Position numbers and translations under genes: made by a program | Part shown: positions 36,963 through 48,103 of the stretch, in pieces | How the letters are laid out: every line of letters begins with the position of its first letter | Position numbering within the stretch: position 1 is the first letter of the stretch | Source of the DNA: Lingula anatina | Taxonomy: Eukaryota; Brachiopoda; Lingulata; Lingulida; Lingulidae | Reading direction: 5' to 3' | Assembly: GCF_001039355.2 (NCBI RefSeq) | Contig: NW_019773625.1 | Span: forward strand, 1,334,132 to 1,396,131 | Length of the DNA stretch: 62,000 bases | Notes under the pieces: model-generated | Told to the model about the DNA's origin: nothing | Databases searched by the model: none | What the model saw: the letters and a program-made list of their open reading frames with translations, nothing else

Positions 36963-38610
36963 TTCGCATAAAACACACAGTAAAACATGGCACTTTCACA
37001 AAATGACGTCGAAGCACGACAGCGCTGACTGTTAGATCCTTCACTAATGTCATAAAGTCGGGGAAGAGAAACAGCTGTTAAGAACTCCGATAACGCGTGC
37101 CTCGGTGGTAGGGGCCTTCCAGGCGGAACGGTACCTTTAAGCCTCCTTGATCAACAGGTCGCAACAGCTGTTTTCAGGTGTATTGATTCCCACTGAGGCC
37201 CATTAGATAATTCAAACTGCAATTTCCCCGTTATCAACCCTGCACACTAAGTGAAGGGCGAATCTTCATTCATCCCGGGATGGGGATTAGAAAAAGACAA
37301 CACACGCGGCCAACTGAATCGCTCAAATGTGCCCATCCTTTTGCGGTGAATCTGACGGATCTCTGTGTACATTTAAAGACGCCGGGGCGTTTTATCGATA
37401 ACCCTTCACAACGCTCTCTGGCGCACTAACTGCGCGTGTGCCTATGTGTACACAGCGAATCTGAACAGATTAGACACTCAGCTAATATAAACTGCGTCTT
37501 TAAGATGTTTTCATTCTTCAACTGTTTGTCATTTATGACAAAATGAACATGCACAGGCTCAAGCAAAGATTTTATATTAAAAAAATATTTTATAGTGAAA
37601 ATAAAAAATCGAGCACAGTTCCTAGTGCACTACAAAGAATAAGTCTCAGTGACAGGTGATAGGGAGCTATTAATTTGTAAAATTACAGCATATATATCAT
37701 TGCAAATTAGCGTTCTCTCATTGGTTTACTTTGTAATGGAGACCCGTCACGCACGATCCAAAATTTCAAGTTCACTAAGGCGTTGAAATACAGAATATCT
37801 GTTTATACCGGTTAAGAACACTTTATAAATAAAACTAATATATGTATATTTAAAACACTTTCCCATATTTCTACATTGATAAAGGGGTCACAGAATATAA
37901 CATATTCTATCGAATAACCTTAACCTCAAAAAGCGGCACTGTTACAAGTTACAGATGGTTATTGAAATATTAGAACGTTTTTCAAGTCCTGCTTGTTTAT
38001 TCTTCGCAGCACATCTTCATTTTAGAGGAACATCGTAGTGTAAAGTAGTTCTTCAAGAGGCGATGCACTTAAAACGATTAAAAATAATCATTTATACCTT
38101 TTTGTCATCTATGTCGCCGCCCTTCTTCAAACTGTTATTTTTGATAAACGCGTTATATGTGTTCTTAGACAAAGCAATTTGCTTTTCTAAAATTAAATCT
38201 GAATTATTTAAAATGAAACAAAACAACTCATTTTATGCACGAGGTAACGCAGAACGCCTTTGATATTTAACCTTTGCCGCCGTCTCTCATGTAGTCATCC
38301 CGGAAAACGCGACATTCGTTCGTGAACAATTCAATACTTTGTCTTAAATTTAATTTAGATTATTAATTAAAAAAAGTTTTTTGTATGTAGTAATACGCTG
38401 AACTCGAGCCTCATACGCCGTTCGCATCAAGTAGATAGCAAAGCACCAAAGCACACGTAATAGGAACACAATATCTATGTTCATGCATTGGAGACATGGA
38501 AGTGAATACTGGACCAATAGAAGTCCTCTCGACTGTCACGTGAGTCACGTCATTCACAGCTGTTAAATTACCAAAGCTGCCCTTTCCACTACCCTCTAGC
38601 AAGGCCGCAG
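36963..38610. other. Upstream region of the GPCR gene
   Basis: No coding exon was recognised. The promoter of the GPCR should be in the first few hundred bases, which are relatively G+C-rich, but I see no decisive core element. Confidence 0.35.
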
Positions 38611-38626
38611 TTATTATTATTATTAG

Positions 38627-38687
<61 letters not shown>

Positions 38688-38688
38688 T
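38611..38688. repeat. (ATT)n microsatellite
   Basis: About 25 ATT units with one GTTTT interruption near the start. Confidence 0.95.
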
Positions 38689-39316
38689 CGTGGACATTTT
38701 TGCTGAGACGGTACAGAGATTAGCCATCTATTAAACCACGCAGAGGCATTTCTGTTAATATCTTGTGAAAACCTGTGGCCCTGGTAGAGGGTATCTTCCC
38801 ACTACGTCTAGATACCTAACTCAAATGTCGTCATGCAGTCGACTGTAACCACGAGTGCTTCAGTTGACAACATAATAATGTCATGTGTGAAATACCCCAT
38901 ACAACGTGTTCTCAACAATGATTTAGAAAACAGCAATCATATTTATTGGATTTGCTTGAAAAGCAACAGTTTGAATTGTCATTTGAGATTGATCTTTCTT
39001 CTTCAGTCTAAAGCTCGTCGACAAAATAGCACCACAAGCCCTAGCTTTTCCCGGTTTTATCTCTTCTCAATATAGTGACTGTGGCGATAACGATGTTGAC
39101 TTGTGTTTGTGTAGAACTAGCATGATGTCGCTTAATGATATTATTTATAAGTGAAACTGTAAACTGTATATGTTATAGAACTAGGTTTCGGATGTCCTAG
39201 TTTAGAATTGTGCCAGGCATGATTACAAACTAGGACATATGTTCAAGTTACAATCAAGCGAATATTGATAAGACATCGAAACGGGCTAACTCCTATATTT
39301 TTTGAAATACATAGGT

Positions 39317-39482
39317 CAGGCCTGTAGCCAGCAATTTCAAAAGGGGGTTCTTTTTCTGAAAAACTGGACCTTTTTCCATAAAAAACTTCATGTACCTAGA
39401 TCAAATTTTACCCAGAGTGGACCTTTTCCCAGCAAAAGGAGTGGTTCTTTCGAACCCCCCGAACCCCCCTAGCTACGGCCTG
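39317..39482. mobile_element. hAT-like short element (family D), best copy
   Basis: It starts CAGGCCTGTAGCCAGC and ends TAGCTACGGCCTG, inverted copies; TAGGT flanks both sides (39312-39316 and 39483-39487). The right part contains repeated CGAACCCCCC units. A reversed relative lies at 8536-8669. Confidence 0.8.
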
Positions 39483-39741
39483 TAGGTGCAAAAGAAATCG
39501 GCCTTTTTCCACATTTTGGCTTGGTATTATTGCTCATTGTCATTTATCACTTAAAAAGGCAAATTCATTTCTTTTTATTTTCTCGGAAGCCATACATAAT
39601 ACTCAATATTTGTCCAGAACGCTGTCTGAAAGATGTAAGAAAATTGGCATTACCGACGAGACATATGTCTACAGGCTACGTTCAAACCAACACTTCTTTA
39701 AAACCGACATCGATTCAACTTTCTTTATCAGTGGACCAAAC

Positions 39742-39744
<3 letters not shown>

Positions 39745-39776
<32 letters not shown>
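39745..39776. repeat. (GA)n microsatellite
   Basis: Sixteen perfect GA units. Confidence 0.95.
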
Positions 39777-39778
<2 letters not shown>

Positions 39779-40795
39779 CCAAAAGTCAGCGTCATAGGTC
39801 ATTGTCTGTGCACTGTGGATTACTTCATGTAAGCCACGGCCATCTGCAGCTTGCTCCTTGAATGGCGCGAGTCGGGTCGATTTTTCGGTCTGCAGCATTC
39901 CTGGCTGGAACACTCGGTCGTGAACTTGATGGGGATATGAAACCACTCAACTTCGACAAAACACTCCGCGCTATCGCCACTTAATAGAGCTAACACTGTT
40001 AATAACCTCCCTGACGGAACCCTTCAGAGTGCTGTGTCAACACATGCGGACGGGCAATTTGTTGCCATTACACGCGCGCGTTCTGCTCCCTTCATACGCA
40101 CAAGTTGCGTTCAGATCTGCGGTTAATTCAGCCAAGGCCCTGATCCTTTTTATTTCAATTTGTGTCATTTAGATAGCAGCCACTGCCTGCTCGTAATATT
40201 CTATTTGTAGATATGAGACACAGAAATGGATTCATTCATAAAATTCACAACTCAATAATGATGAGATAAAAAATAATATATAAAGATACAAAGATATTGA
40301 CACACTGCACGGCTGACATTGGTTTCGTAGGCCTTGTAATGCTTTAACATGACAACTGGAAGGATCCATTAGTAAGTCAATTAGTTTGTCTAAAATGATC
40401 ATTGTTGAAATGAGCAATAGTTAGTCTTTGGGTAGTATTTTGGTTTTATGCTAATTTTCATTGTAAGTGCCTGGGTAATTTTGGTCACCATGGGGCATCT
40501 ATGAGTGCTTGATTTCTGCAGTTCCTCCCTCTCCCTCAGTACTTTATTTCATTCTCTTTATTTATTTATTTATTTATTTTGGAAGATCACTTTTTTCGTA
40601 TGTAAAGACAAATAGTATACTTTTAATAACCTGTACGTAGGAAGGCTCACCAAATGCACACAAAATTCGAGGCACTCAATAGCTAAGCACCTGAGCAGTA
40701 TAGTATTTTATGGGCACATTTTGGACGAAGAAAGTCAAGATATGTAGTTAGTCTGTGCACATATTAGTTTTTTGTGTACTCTTAGTGATCACAAA

Positions 40796-40848
<53 letters not shown>
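40796..40848. repeat. (AC)n(AG)n compound microsatellite
   Basis: About 15 AC units pass directly into about 11 AG units. Confidence 0.95.
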
Positions 40849-40849
<1 letters not shown>

Positions 40850-41031
40850 AAATGTCACCTCCCACCCATCACTCAGGGAACTTCCGTTCAGCCCCCTTGA
40901 ACCACTCCATGTTATCTTGAAGGTTAGGGCAGATGTCCCGTGAATTACACTGGATGTGGGACCTATCTCCCGCCCACGTCTCGTTTATTCTGTCTGCTGC
41001 ACTAGCTTGTTAACAGACGACAACTATAGAT

Positions 41032-41034
<3 letters not shown>

Positions 41035-41079
<45 letters not shown>
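41035..41079. repeat. (GA)n microsatellite
   Basis: About 22 perfect GA units. Confidence 0.95.
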
Positions 41080-41082
<3 letters not shown>

Positions 41083-43285
41083 GTTGCGAAAAAGAAGCAA
41101 TTTATATAAATGCGTTTGAATTGATTTTTAAAATAAAATAAGTCAGTACATATAAGTTGATTACTGCCAAAGATGCGTTTTTAAAAATTATTACTAAGCT
41201 TTTGCATGTATTGGTCCAATGCTGTAAAATTATAAAGCCGTTAAAACCAGATTTTGATATTTAATCTTTTCCATGTATTTGCAGTGACATATTTCACAGA
41301 TGGATGTTGTTTTTTAAACATTGTTTTATTCAAGCAATTGCTTTAATCCATTTACAGCAACAAGACATCAATTTAGCATTGGCAAGATTAACCACCATCA
41401 GTTAACTGTTTGTAATTATAAATTTCATTTAAGATGATAAGTTTCACAAAATCACAACTGTCTCCAATCAATACGGTCTCTAGCATTCTACAAATTGAAC
41501 ATACCAAACAATTGTTTTACCACTTTTAAAAAGGAAAAACATATTTGATTAGCTTTCCATCTGTATACGTTTCGATTGATAAAAGTCCTCAAAACCAAAG
41601 ACAAATATTGACTCGGGAAAAGTGCGTAAATATGATTGTATAACATAGACGAACTTATTAACAACTGAAAATAATAATTAATAGAGTTATATATGTTAAT
41701 TAAAATTACTTGACTATTGAAAATAACAGTTACCATTTCTCAATTACCATGTAAACTCTACCAAATATTCTTAATATAAGGACGACCACAAGTATACGTC
41801 TTGGAGACGAAATCAGAATAAAATTTTCAGTCCTTAAGGGATAAAAACTCTGCCCTACCTGGGTACTGGTAAATGGGCTGCGTTTCATAGCGGACTACCA
41901 TTCCTGTCACACCGGTTCAACTTAAGTAGTTTAAATCCCAGCGACTTTGCTCAAAATTATTGTATGGGATAAATCAAAATCTAGATCTGTATAGGCCTAA
42001 TTGTGCAGAAGCCCCTGAAATCAGAGGGAACCCCTAGATGACGCAAGAATGTGCTTGCTAGACTAAGTGAGCATCTCCGATTCCTCCCAAAGGCTTCACT
42101 ACCACAATGATCATCATATGTTGCAATATTATCAGGATCTTTCATTTTGGTTGAGATTTGCAGGGGTGGGAGGGGCGACAACGGCAGCAGGCACGCGCCC
42201 CTTCCTTAGTTTCTGAGGCACCCCCGGCCTTCTCCCCCCAACCCTCTCAACCCCCCCCTTCNNNNNNNNNNNNNNNNNNNNNNNNNNNNNNNNNNNNNNN
42301 NNNNNNNNNNNNNNNNNNNNNNNNNNNNNNNNNNNNNNNNNNNNNNNNNNNNNNNNNNNNNNNNNNNNNNNNNNNNNNNNNNNNNNNNNNNNNNNNNNNN
42401 NNNNNNNNNNNNNNNNNNNNNNNNNNNNNNNNNNNNNNNNNNNNNNNNNNNNNNNAAAAAATCAGTAAAACTAGCGAAATGAGACAAAATCAAGCACCAC
42501 ACCCTCTCTGTGCCGTTCGTATAATATTAAGTTTGTCCCCATCTAGTGTTTTACGCTTCCCAAGCGAAGCAAGATTCTAAATAAAAAAATTCTTGACCCT
42601 CCCCTTAATTTTCTAAATCCTGAATAGGACAGTGCCTGCAGAAATGCATCCTGCAGCGCTAATGTGTTGTTGTCCCACAATTATATACCTTTTGCGTGGA
42701 ATGATGACTGGAATAAAAAAGAAGATATATCGTTACTAAAGCGTGAAATGCTCATTCGAATACATTGTATAAATAGCTTAAAGCAAACGAAAAAAATGGT
42801 TTGATAACAATTAAGGACTATCACATCATTTTCATTGCAATGAACGTCCTTGTCGTTTATGAACTACGCAGTATAAACAGAGAATTGTTTTGATTAGTTA
42901 AAACAACAGCTCAGATAGTTTTCCTTATATGCTCCTCCACAAAATACAAAACTTTTATGATACGATATTTTTCAAATAACAATTGAGCCATGAAGCGGTG
43001 AGTCATTGCAATTCTATTTATCTTTCAGTAAATATCCAATTGTTTGTTGCAATATTTTTACTATTTAGAAGTTTGCTGTGGGCCTTATGAGATTTTACAA
43101 ATGAAAACCATGCTATTTAAGACTTCGATAGCTACAGCAGTGGCTGTATAATTTGCCTTCGCAAAAAGATTGACTCAGTCCCATGTAAACCTGCACCGAC
43201 AAACCATCATTTCAATGATAACGAAACAGCTACTTGTATAAAGGACATACAGCAATATTCATAAATGAATACTCTATATACTCAC
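41080..43285. other. Non-coding DNA downstream of the 43.3-kb exon, with a gap
   Basis: Expected to hold the intron and later exons of the 43286-43984 gene, but I see no convincing coding exon. Part of the region (42262-42455) is unsequenced and could hide one. Confidence 0.35.
42262..42455. other. Assembly gap
   Basis: A run of 194 N, entered from a C-rich stretch on the left and an A run on the right. Homopolymers at both borders may have stopped sequencing. Frames that cross it are meaningless. Confidence 0.99.
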
Positions 43286-43984
43286 CACAATCTTTTGAAG
43301 GGTCCCCTTTCCTTTCAGCACAGCAACTGTGAATCCTACAACACTGAGAGCTTCGTCCTTGAGGGCAGTCTCTAGAACCTCCTTGTAATTCTCGGTAGTC
43401 AGTTTACCGCACAGGTCACTCACGGAGTCCAGTAAGGCCTCCACGCACTCGCGACTGGCGCTAGCGGTCACTTCGTACTGGATGCGACAAACCTGCCGCA
43501 TGGTGTCCGCTATAGGCAACAAGACACCGTACGGGTCCCTACCAAAAACCGACACCTCACTCAAATCTGGGTAGAGTGTCAACTTTAATTGATCACGTTC
43601 GTTACAGTGACGTAGGTCGGAATCACTGACGTCATCAAATAGATCATCTACTGGTGACGTCATGACATGCACCGCAGAATGTTCGAGCACGTGCAGCGTG
43701 ACGTTCCCATGGCACAAGTAGATCCAGTTTTCACCGCTCTTGGTTTCTCTGGGTTTGAAATCCAACAAAAAAGCTGGCTCGTCGTCCATTTTGATGCAGA
43801 TCCCCGTGCCGTTGTATGGCATGCCCTGGACGGGGGTTTGATAAACACACCAGCTAAACTTACTGAAAGGTCTCTGTTTTTTGAGGGAGACCAAGTCTAG
43901 CAGTGTCTCAAGTCGTTCCTCCAGCTCGTCTGCTAAAATGTCACGTGCATACACGCGCACAAATTTCGTGTTTGATAACGCCAT
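43286..43984 (-). CDS. Unrecognised protein, 233-codon first coding exon
   Basis: The ATG at 43984 opens a frame of 233 codons ending in KIV, followed by a strong GTGAGT donor at 43285; without splicing it would end four codons later as a 236-aa protein (stop at 43274-43276). Codon use and G+C content are clearly coding-like compared with the flanks. The protein is soluble, acidic in the middle (DDLFDDVSDSD) and has alternating helix and strand character: FVRVYARDILADELEERL, WIYLCHGNVTLHVL, VEALLDSVSDLCGKL. There is no signal peptide or membrane segment. I do not recognise the family. Later exons were not identified. Confidence 0.7.
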
Positions 43985-45888
43985 GCTTGCTTATTGCTAC
44001 CTACATGTATAAACAGGGAATTCCCTGTTAAATTTCATCCAAATGTTTCTAAAAATTCGGTGCTCGTGGAAGTAGCTAAAGGGTCATTATGTTACCTTGG
44101 CAGTCTTTGGATTATTTCAAGTGTCTGTCCGTGGCTTAATTCAAGAGTTCACAAAGATAACAAAACACACTGTACATTTCCTTAGGACAGCAGCGTACAG
44201 AGCAGCACCGTTTTGAGAACGGCTAGCACCTGGCTGCGAAATTAACCACTGCCATTGCCACTGGATTTTTAACCCGATTTTTGGCGCCGATAATAAAAGT
44301 AACGAAACTCAAATGTAGTGAGGGTTGCCGCTGATCATACACGAAAATGCCGATCTTGATTAGACCGAAATAATCCCTTCTGTGTCGTCTTCCAAAGGCG
44401 TGAAATTCACGAGTCCGTGCGGTCCATATAATTATTATAAGGAAACTAGAACTCACAGTGGATCTGTTGACACCGGGTCCTTCATAAAAGACAATGTTTA
44501 CAGACTGTAGTGTGCCCCTGAACTGAAGTTGCTATGTGAGAAGAGAAAAGTCAATATTGATATTGACTAGTTATGTCAAAGATCAAGAAAACGTCTGTTG
44601 TAGGGGCATTGATCAGGCTGTTTAATTAGCCTGTACACGTGCAATGGACCATAAACAGTGCACATATGGATAAAGGTACTGGTTTACTTGGTCTTGTAGC
44701 TCTATAGACAATAAACTGGGAATATGTGACAGCAAATGCCTCTCTTCACCGTATATTCTTGCCATCATCTCCCGACGTAAGGCTAATAACGCCGATGTAA
44801 TATCAGGGCAAATCCATGCTAGGGGGAGCTTCGAGAGAAAGTAGGCGAAGGACGTGCAATTGCTTTTATTTTGGTTCCCTTTGAATGACGTGCATATAAA
44901 AAATCTTTAAAAATCCTTTTTTATTGTGAAATTCTCGACTACCGCGCGGTTCATGCAAAAAAAAAAAAAAAAAGTGTACAACTTTTATACCAGTATGCTA
45001 GTAATGACCAAGAACCACTATAATGTTGTCTTTCGATCCCTTTTATTTTACCAAAACGACAACATATCAAAATATGCAAATTGCAAGTGCTTGCAGTAGT
45101 GGCAAAACTGTATCACACTAACCTAGTTTACTCAGTGTTTTCTTTATTGCCATAGAAACATATAAAGTGACGTCATGGATTTCGTATCATCAGCATTATC
45201 TTTGACCCCTTACGCGACTGATTGGAAAATTTCATACACTGAAGGATTCAAAAGTACAACCATAATTAAAATTAAAATATTATTTTTTATCAACTTGAAT
45301 AAAAAGAATAAGGATATTTTGCACAAAGAAATGTGAAAAAATTGTTACATTTAATTTAAACAAATTAAGCTTATGATGACACAAACTAAATGACATTTAT
45401 AGAATTACAAAAAAAAAAACAAAAAAAAAACGCCAAGAATTTTAAACAATCACTGATATATTCTTAAGAAATATTTGTTAATTTTAGCCTAAGCTTTTGT
45501 GCATTAAAAAGATAAGCAAGCCCAGAAATTATCTGCAATTAACACTTACAACATAATACAGGTTAACGAAATCAGTGCTTTAAAAATAAAAGCATCCATA
45601 ACCATATGATAAAAACTATACTAAAACTTAGCCTCTATTTTCAGCAGAAAAAATAAATATTGTGCGTTGATAATGGAGACGCAGAGTACATCAGACTTAA
45701 TGACATCACTTAATGACAAAAAATCATCCTGACATCAATCAGATGCTAAGTTTGGTAGGTTGATGATGTCAATTAGACTTTTACAATTCAACTCAGTCCT
45801 GATGTAAATGCACACACTGAGTAGTGGAGGTACTCTGTTCATAACCTTAAACTATGGTACATTGCTTCTAATCTCTCCCCCCCCCAAA

Positions 45889-45904
45889 AAAAAATAAAAT
45901 AAAA

Positions 45905-45943
<39 letters not shown>
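45889..45943. repeat. (AAAT)n microsatellite
   Basis: About 12 AAAT/AAATA units preceded by a C run. Confidence 0.9.
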
Positions 45944-46185
45944 AAAACAATCCCAACATTTCATTTTTTATCATTATCAGTAGCTCTAAAAATAATTTAT
46001 GACATGAAACCAAACTCAGTATTCAAATTCAGTTTTGGTACTAACTGTTTTCATCTATTATTACCATTAGCAGAAATAATGGCCAGTAATTAACCAATTT
46101 AATAACCATATTTTACTGCTATTTGGTGTTGTACCAATGCTAATGCCACAGACCGCAATTATACAATAACAAATCTGGTCTCTCA

Positions 46186-46428
46186 GACCCTGTTCCCATA
46201 CCTAGATTGATCTAGCAGGATCAACCCATATCTGAGGGGTTTCTTGCTAAATTGCATTCAGCTTAAGTGGCTCTGATGTGTGGCATGCCTAATGAAGCTG
46301 TTAGGGGGTAGCTATTAGCTATTGTAAAGCAGATTCAATAGGCGTGCCAGACATCTAAGCAATTTAATGAGAAACCCCTCAAAGATGGATCGATTCTGCT
46401 AGATCGCTCTAGGTATGCAAATGGGGTC
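46186..46428. mobile_element. MITE related to the NIP7 intron 3 element
   Basis: Inverted ends GACCCTGTTCCCATACCTAG and TAGGTATGCAAATGGGGTC; paired TGATCTAGCAGGATC and GATTCTGCTAGATCG arms. Right flank TTA, left flank TCA. This appears to be a more complete copy of the 24640-24812 element. Confidence 0.75.
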
Positions 46429-46443
46429 TTAATCATTCATTCT

Positions 46444-46683
46444 CAGGCCTTATAAACAGATAAAGCCACAGATTTGTGAGCCACAAATCAAGAACTCCAA
46501 CATAAAATATTTAGTTAAAAGCACAGCCATAGGACCCACAAACCGTAAATCCAAATTGTTTGTTATGTCCAACGCTGTGCTCATGGCTACTAATTTTCGT
46601 AGGGGCACTAAACTCTGGGCTTGTTTGTGCTCCCAAATCTAAAGCTCGTGTAAGCAAGCCACAATTATTGTTTATGAGGCCTG
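46444..46683. mobile_element. MITE (family E)
   Basis: Ends CAGGCCTTATAAACA and TGTTTATGAGGCCTG are inverted copies, and the inner arms pair GCCACAGATTTGTGAG-like sequence. It is related to 7640-7898. No clear target duplication. Confidence 0.65.
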
Positions 46684-48103
46684 AGTCTTGTATAACAGTG
46701 CCTAATGATGAGAAAAAGATTCTGCTCATTAGGCTTGAGGTATCTTAGTCTCTGTATAGAAATACATGTACATATAATCCAGAGAGATTTCACTATGTAG
46801 TTTCTTCTGTTTAATATTATAGGTTGACCAAACCCTTATGGTTAAATGTTACCACTGCCAACAATCATAAATAGATAATAATAATAATAACAGTGATAAA
46901 TTTCAAATTGCATAATTAATGCAATTGTCTCACACAAGTATAACATCTACTAATAAAAGCAAAGATTTAATGAATATTCAGGATCTAAACCATTAAAACC
47001 CCACCAAAACTTATAAATAAATATATCAATCACTGAACAAGTACCAATCTAATGGTAAAAGTTAAATCAACTTTCCATTTTTTTAAGGGTTTGGGTATGA
47101 AAATAATATGTACTTCTTACATCAAAATAATATTGGCAAGGCATTTTGGAAAAAAGGTAAATGGTTTCAATACCCTGTAATGCTGTATGTAAAAAAAAGG
47201 TCTGGATATAACAGTAACAACTGAAAAAGAGAAAAAGTATCCTTCTTCACCTATTTATCTAGTTAAACAAAACGTGTTAGCTTTCAACTCTCTTGTATAT
47301 ATCTGAAAAAAGAAAAAAAATGCTCTTTAACTCTCTTGTTTTTACCCAACTACCCCCCCCCCCCCAAAAAAAAAAAAAAAAAAAAGAATGTAAATAATAC
47401 AAAATCCAGGCTGGTAATCTCCATATAAAATTTGTAGTTTTGCATTGGGGTAGATCACTTGGAAATGGCACGTTTATCATGTTTTCATGATGGAAACTAT
47501 GCTTTCTAAATTCCATGAACAATGCTACAATTACAATTCTTTATTGAGTTTATATAAGTTCAATATCAATGTGTAGAAAGAGCAAGCAACTGATAGATAA
47601 AAACATCAAAAAAGAAACTAGCCTGTTCATTTTTGTCACTCATAAAAAAGTAAGATAAAATTATCCTATTAATGATTAAAAAATGACCTTGTATGTATTA
47701 AAACATTACCAAAAACAGATCAACCACCTTAAATAAGAAAAGAAAACAGTTTTCATTGCTGTCATTAACCACAAGAGATATTATCTAATATTATCAATCA
47801 ATAATTTTATAATAATTAAAGTTGAGTCATCCTATATGGGATATTCCCACCAAATCACATTTTTTTCTCTGACAAGAAATAATTTTTTCCTGCTCCCAAA
47901 TCAATGGAGACAAAAATAAATTATAAATCAACAACAACAAAGACAGTAGAGGTTGCTCCACAGCAAAGGTAAGACTGGATACAACCAATGTTATCTCCAA
48001 AAGAAGAAAACCTGACGTTTTTTTATTGCAACTGAGAGATGAATTTTAGTAATCTCTGATACTCTGATGTGACAAAAAATTAATGGTCTGAATCAAATTT
48101 TAT

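Larger units (their letters stand above)
43985..48103. other. Intergenic DNA between the 43.3-kb gene and SUOX
   Basis: No coding exon was recognised. It holds two MITEs, a tetranucleotide repeat and, toward the right, the SUOX 3' UTR. Candidate SUOX polyadenylation signals on the minus strand lie at 48022-48027 and near 47,540. Confidence 0.4.

Noticed and set aside
39610-39861. Plus-strand frames over the (GA)n tract
   Set aside because: The Arg-Glu run is the microsatellite, and I see no splice sites or domain to support the flanking residues.
42158-42580. Long open frames across the N run
   Set aside because: They exist only because ambiguous bases contain no stop codons.
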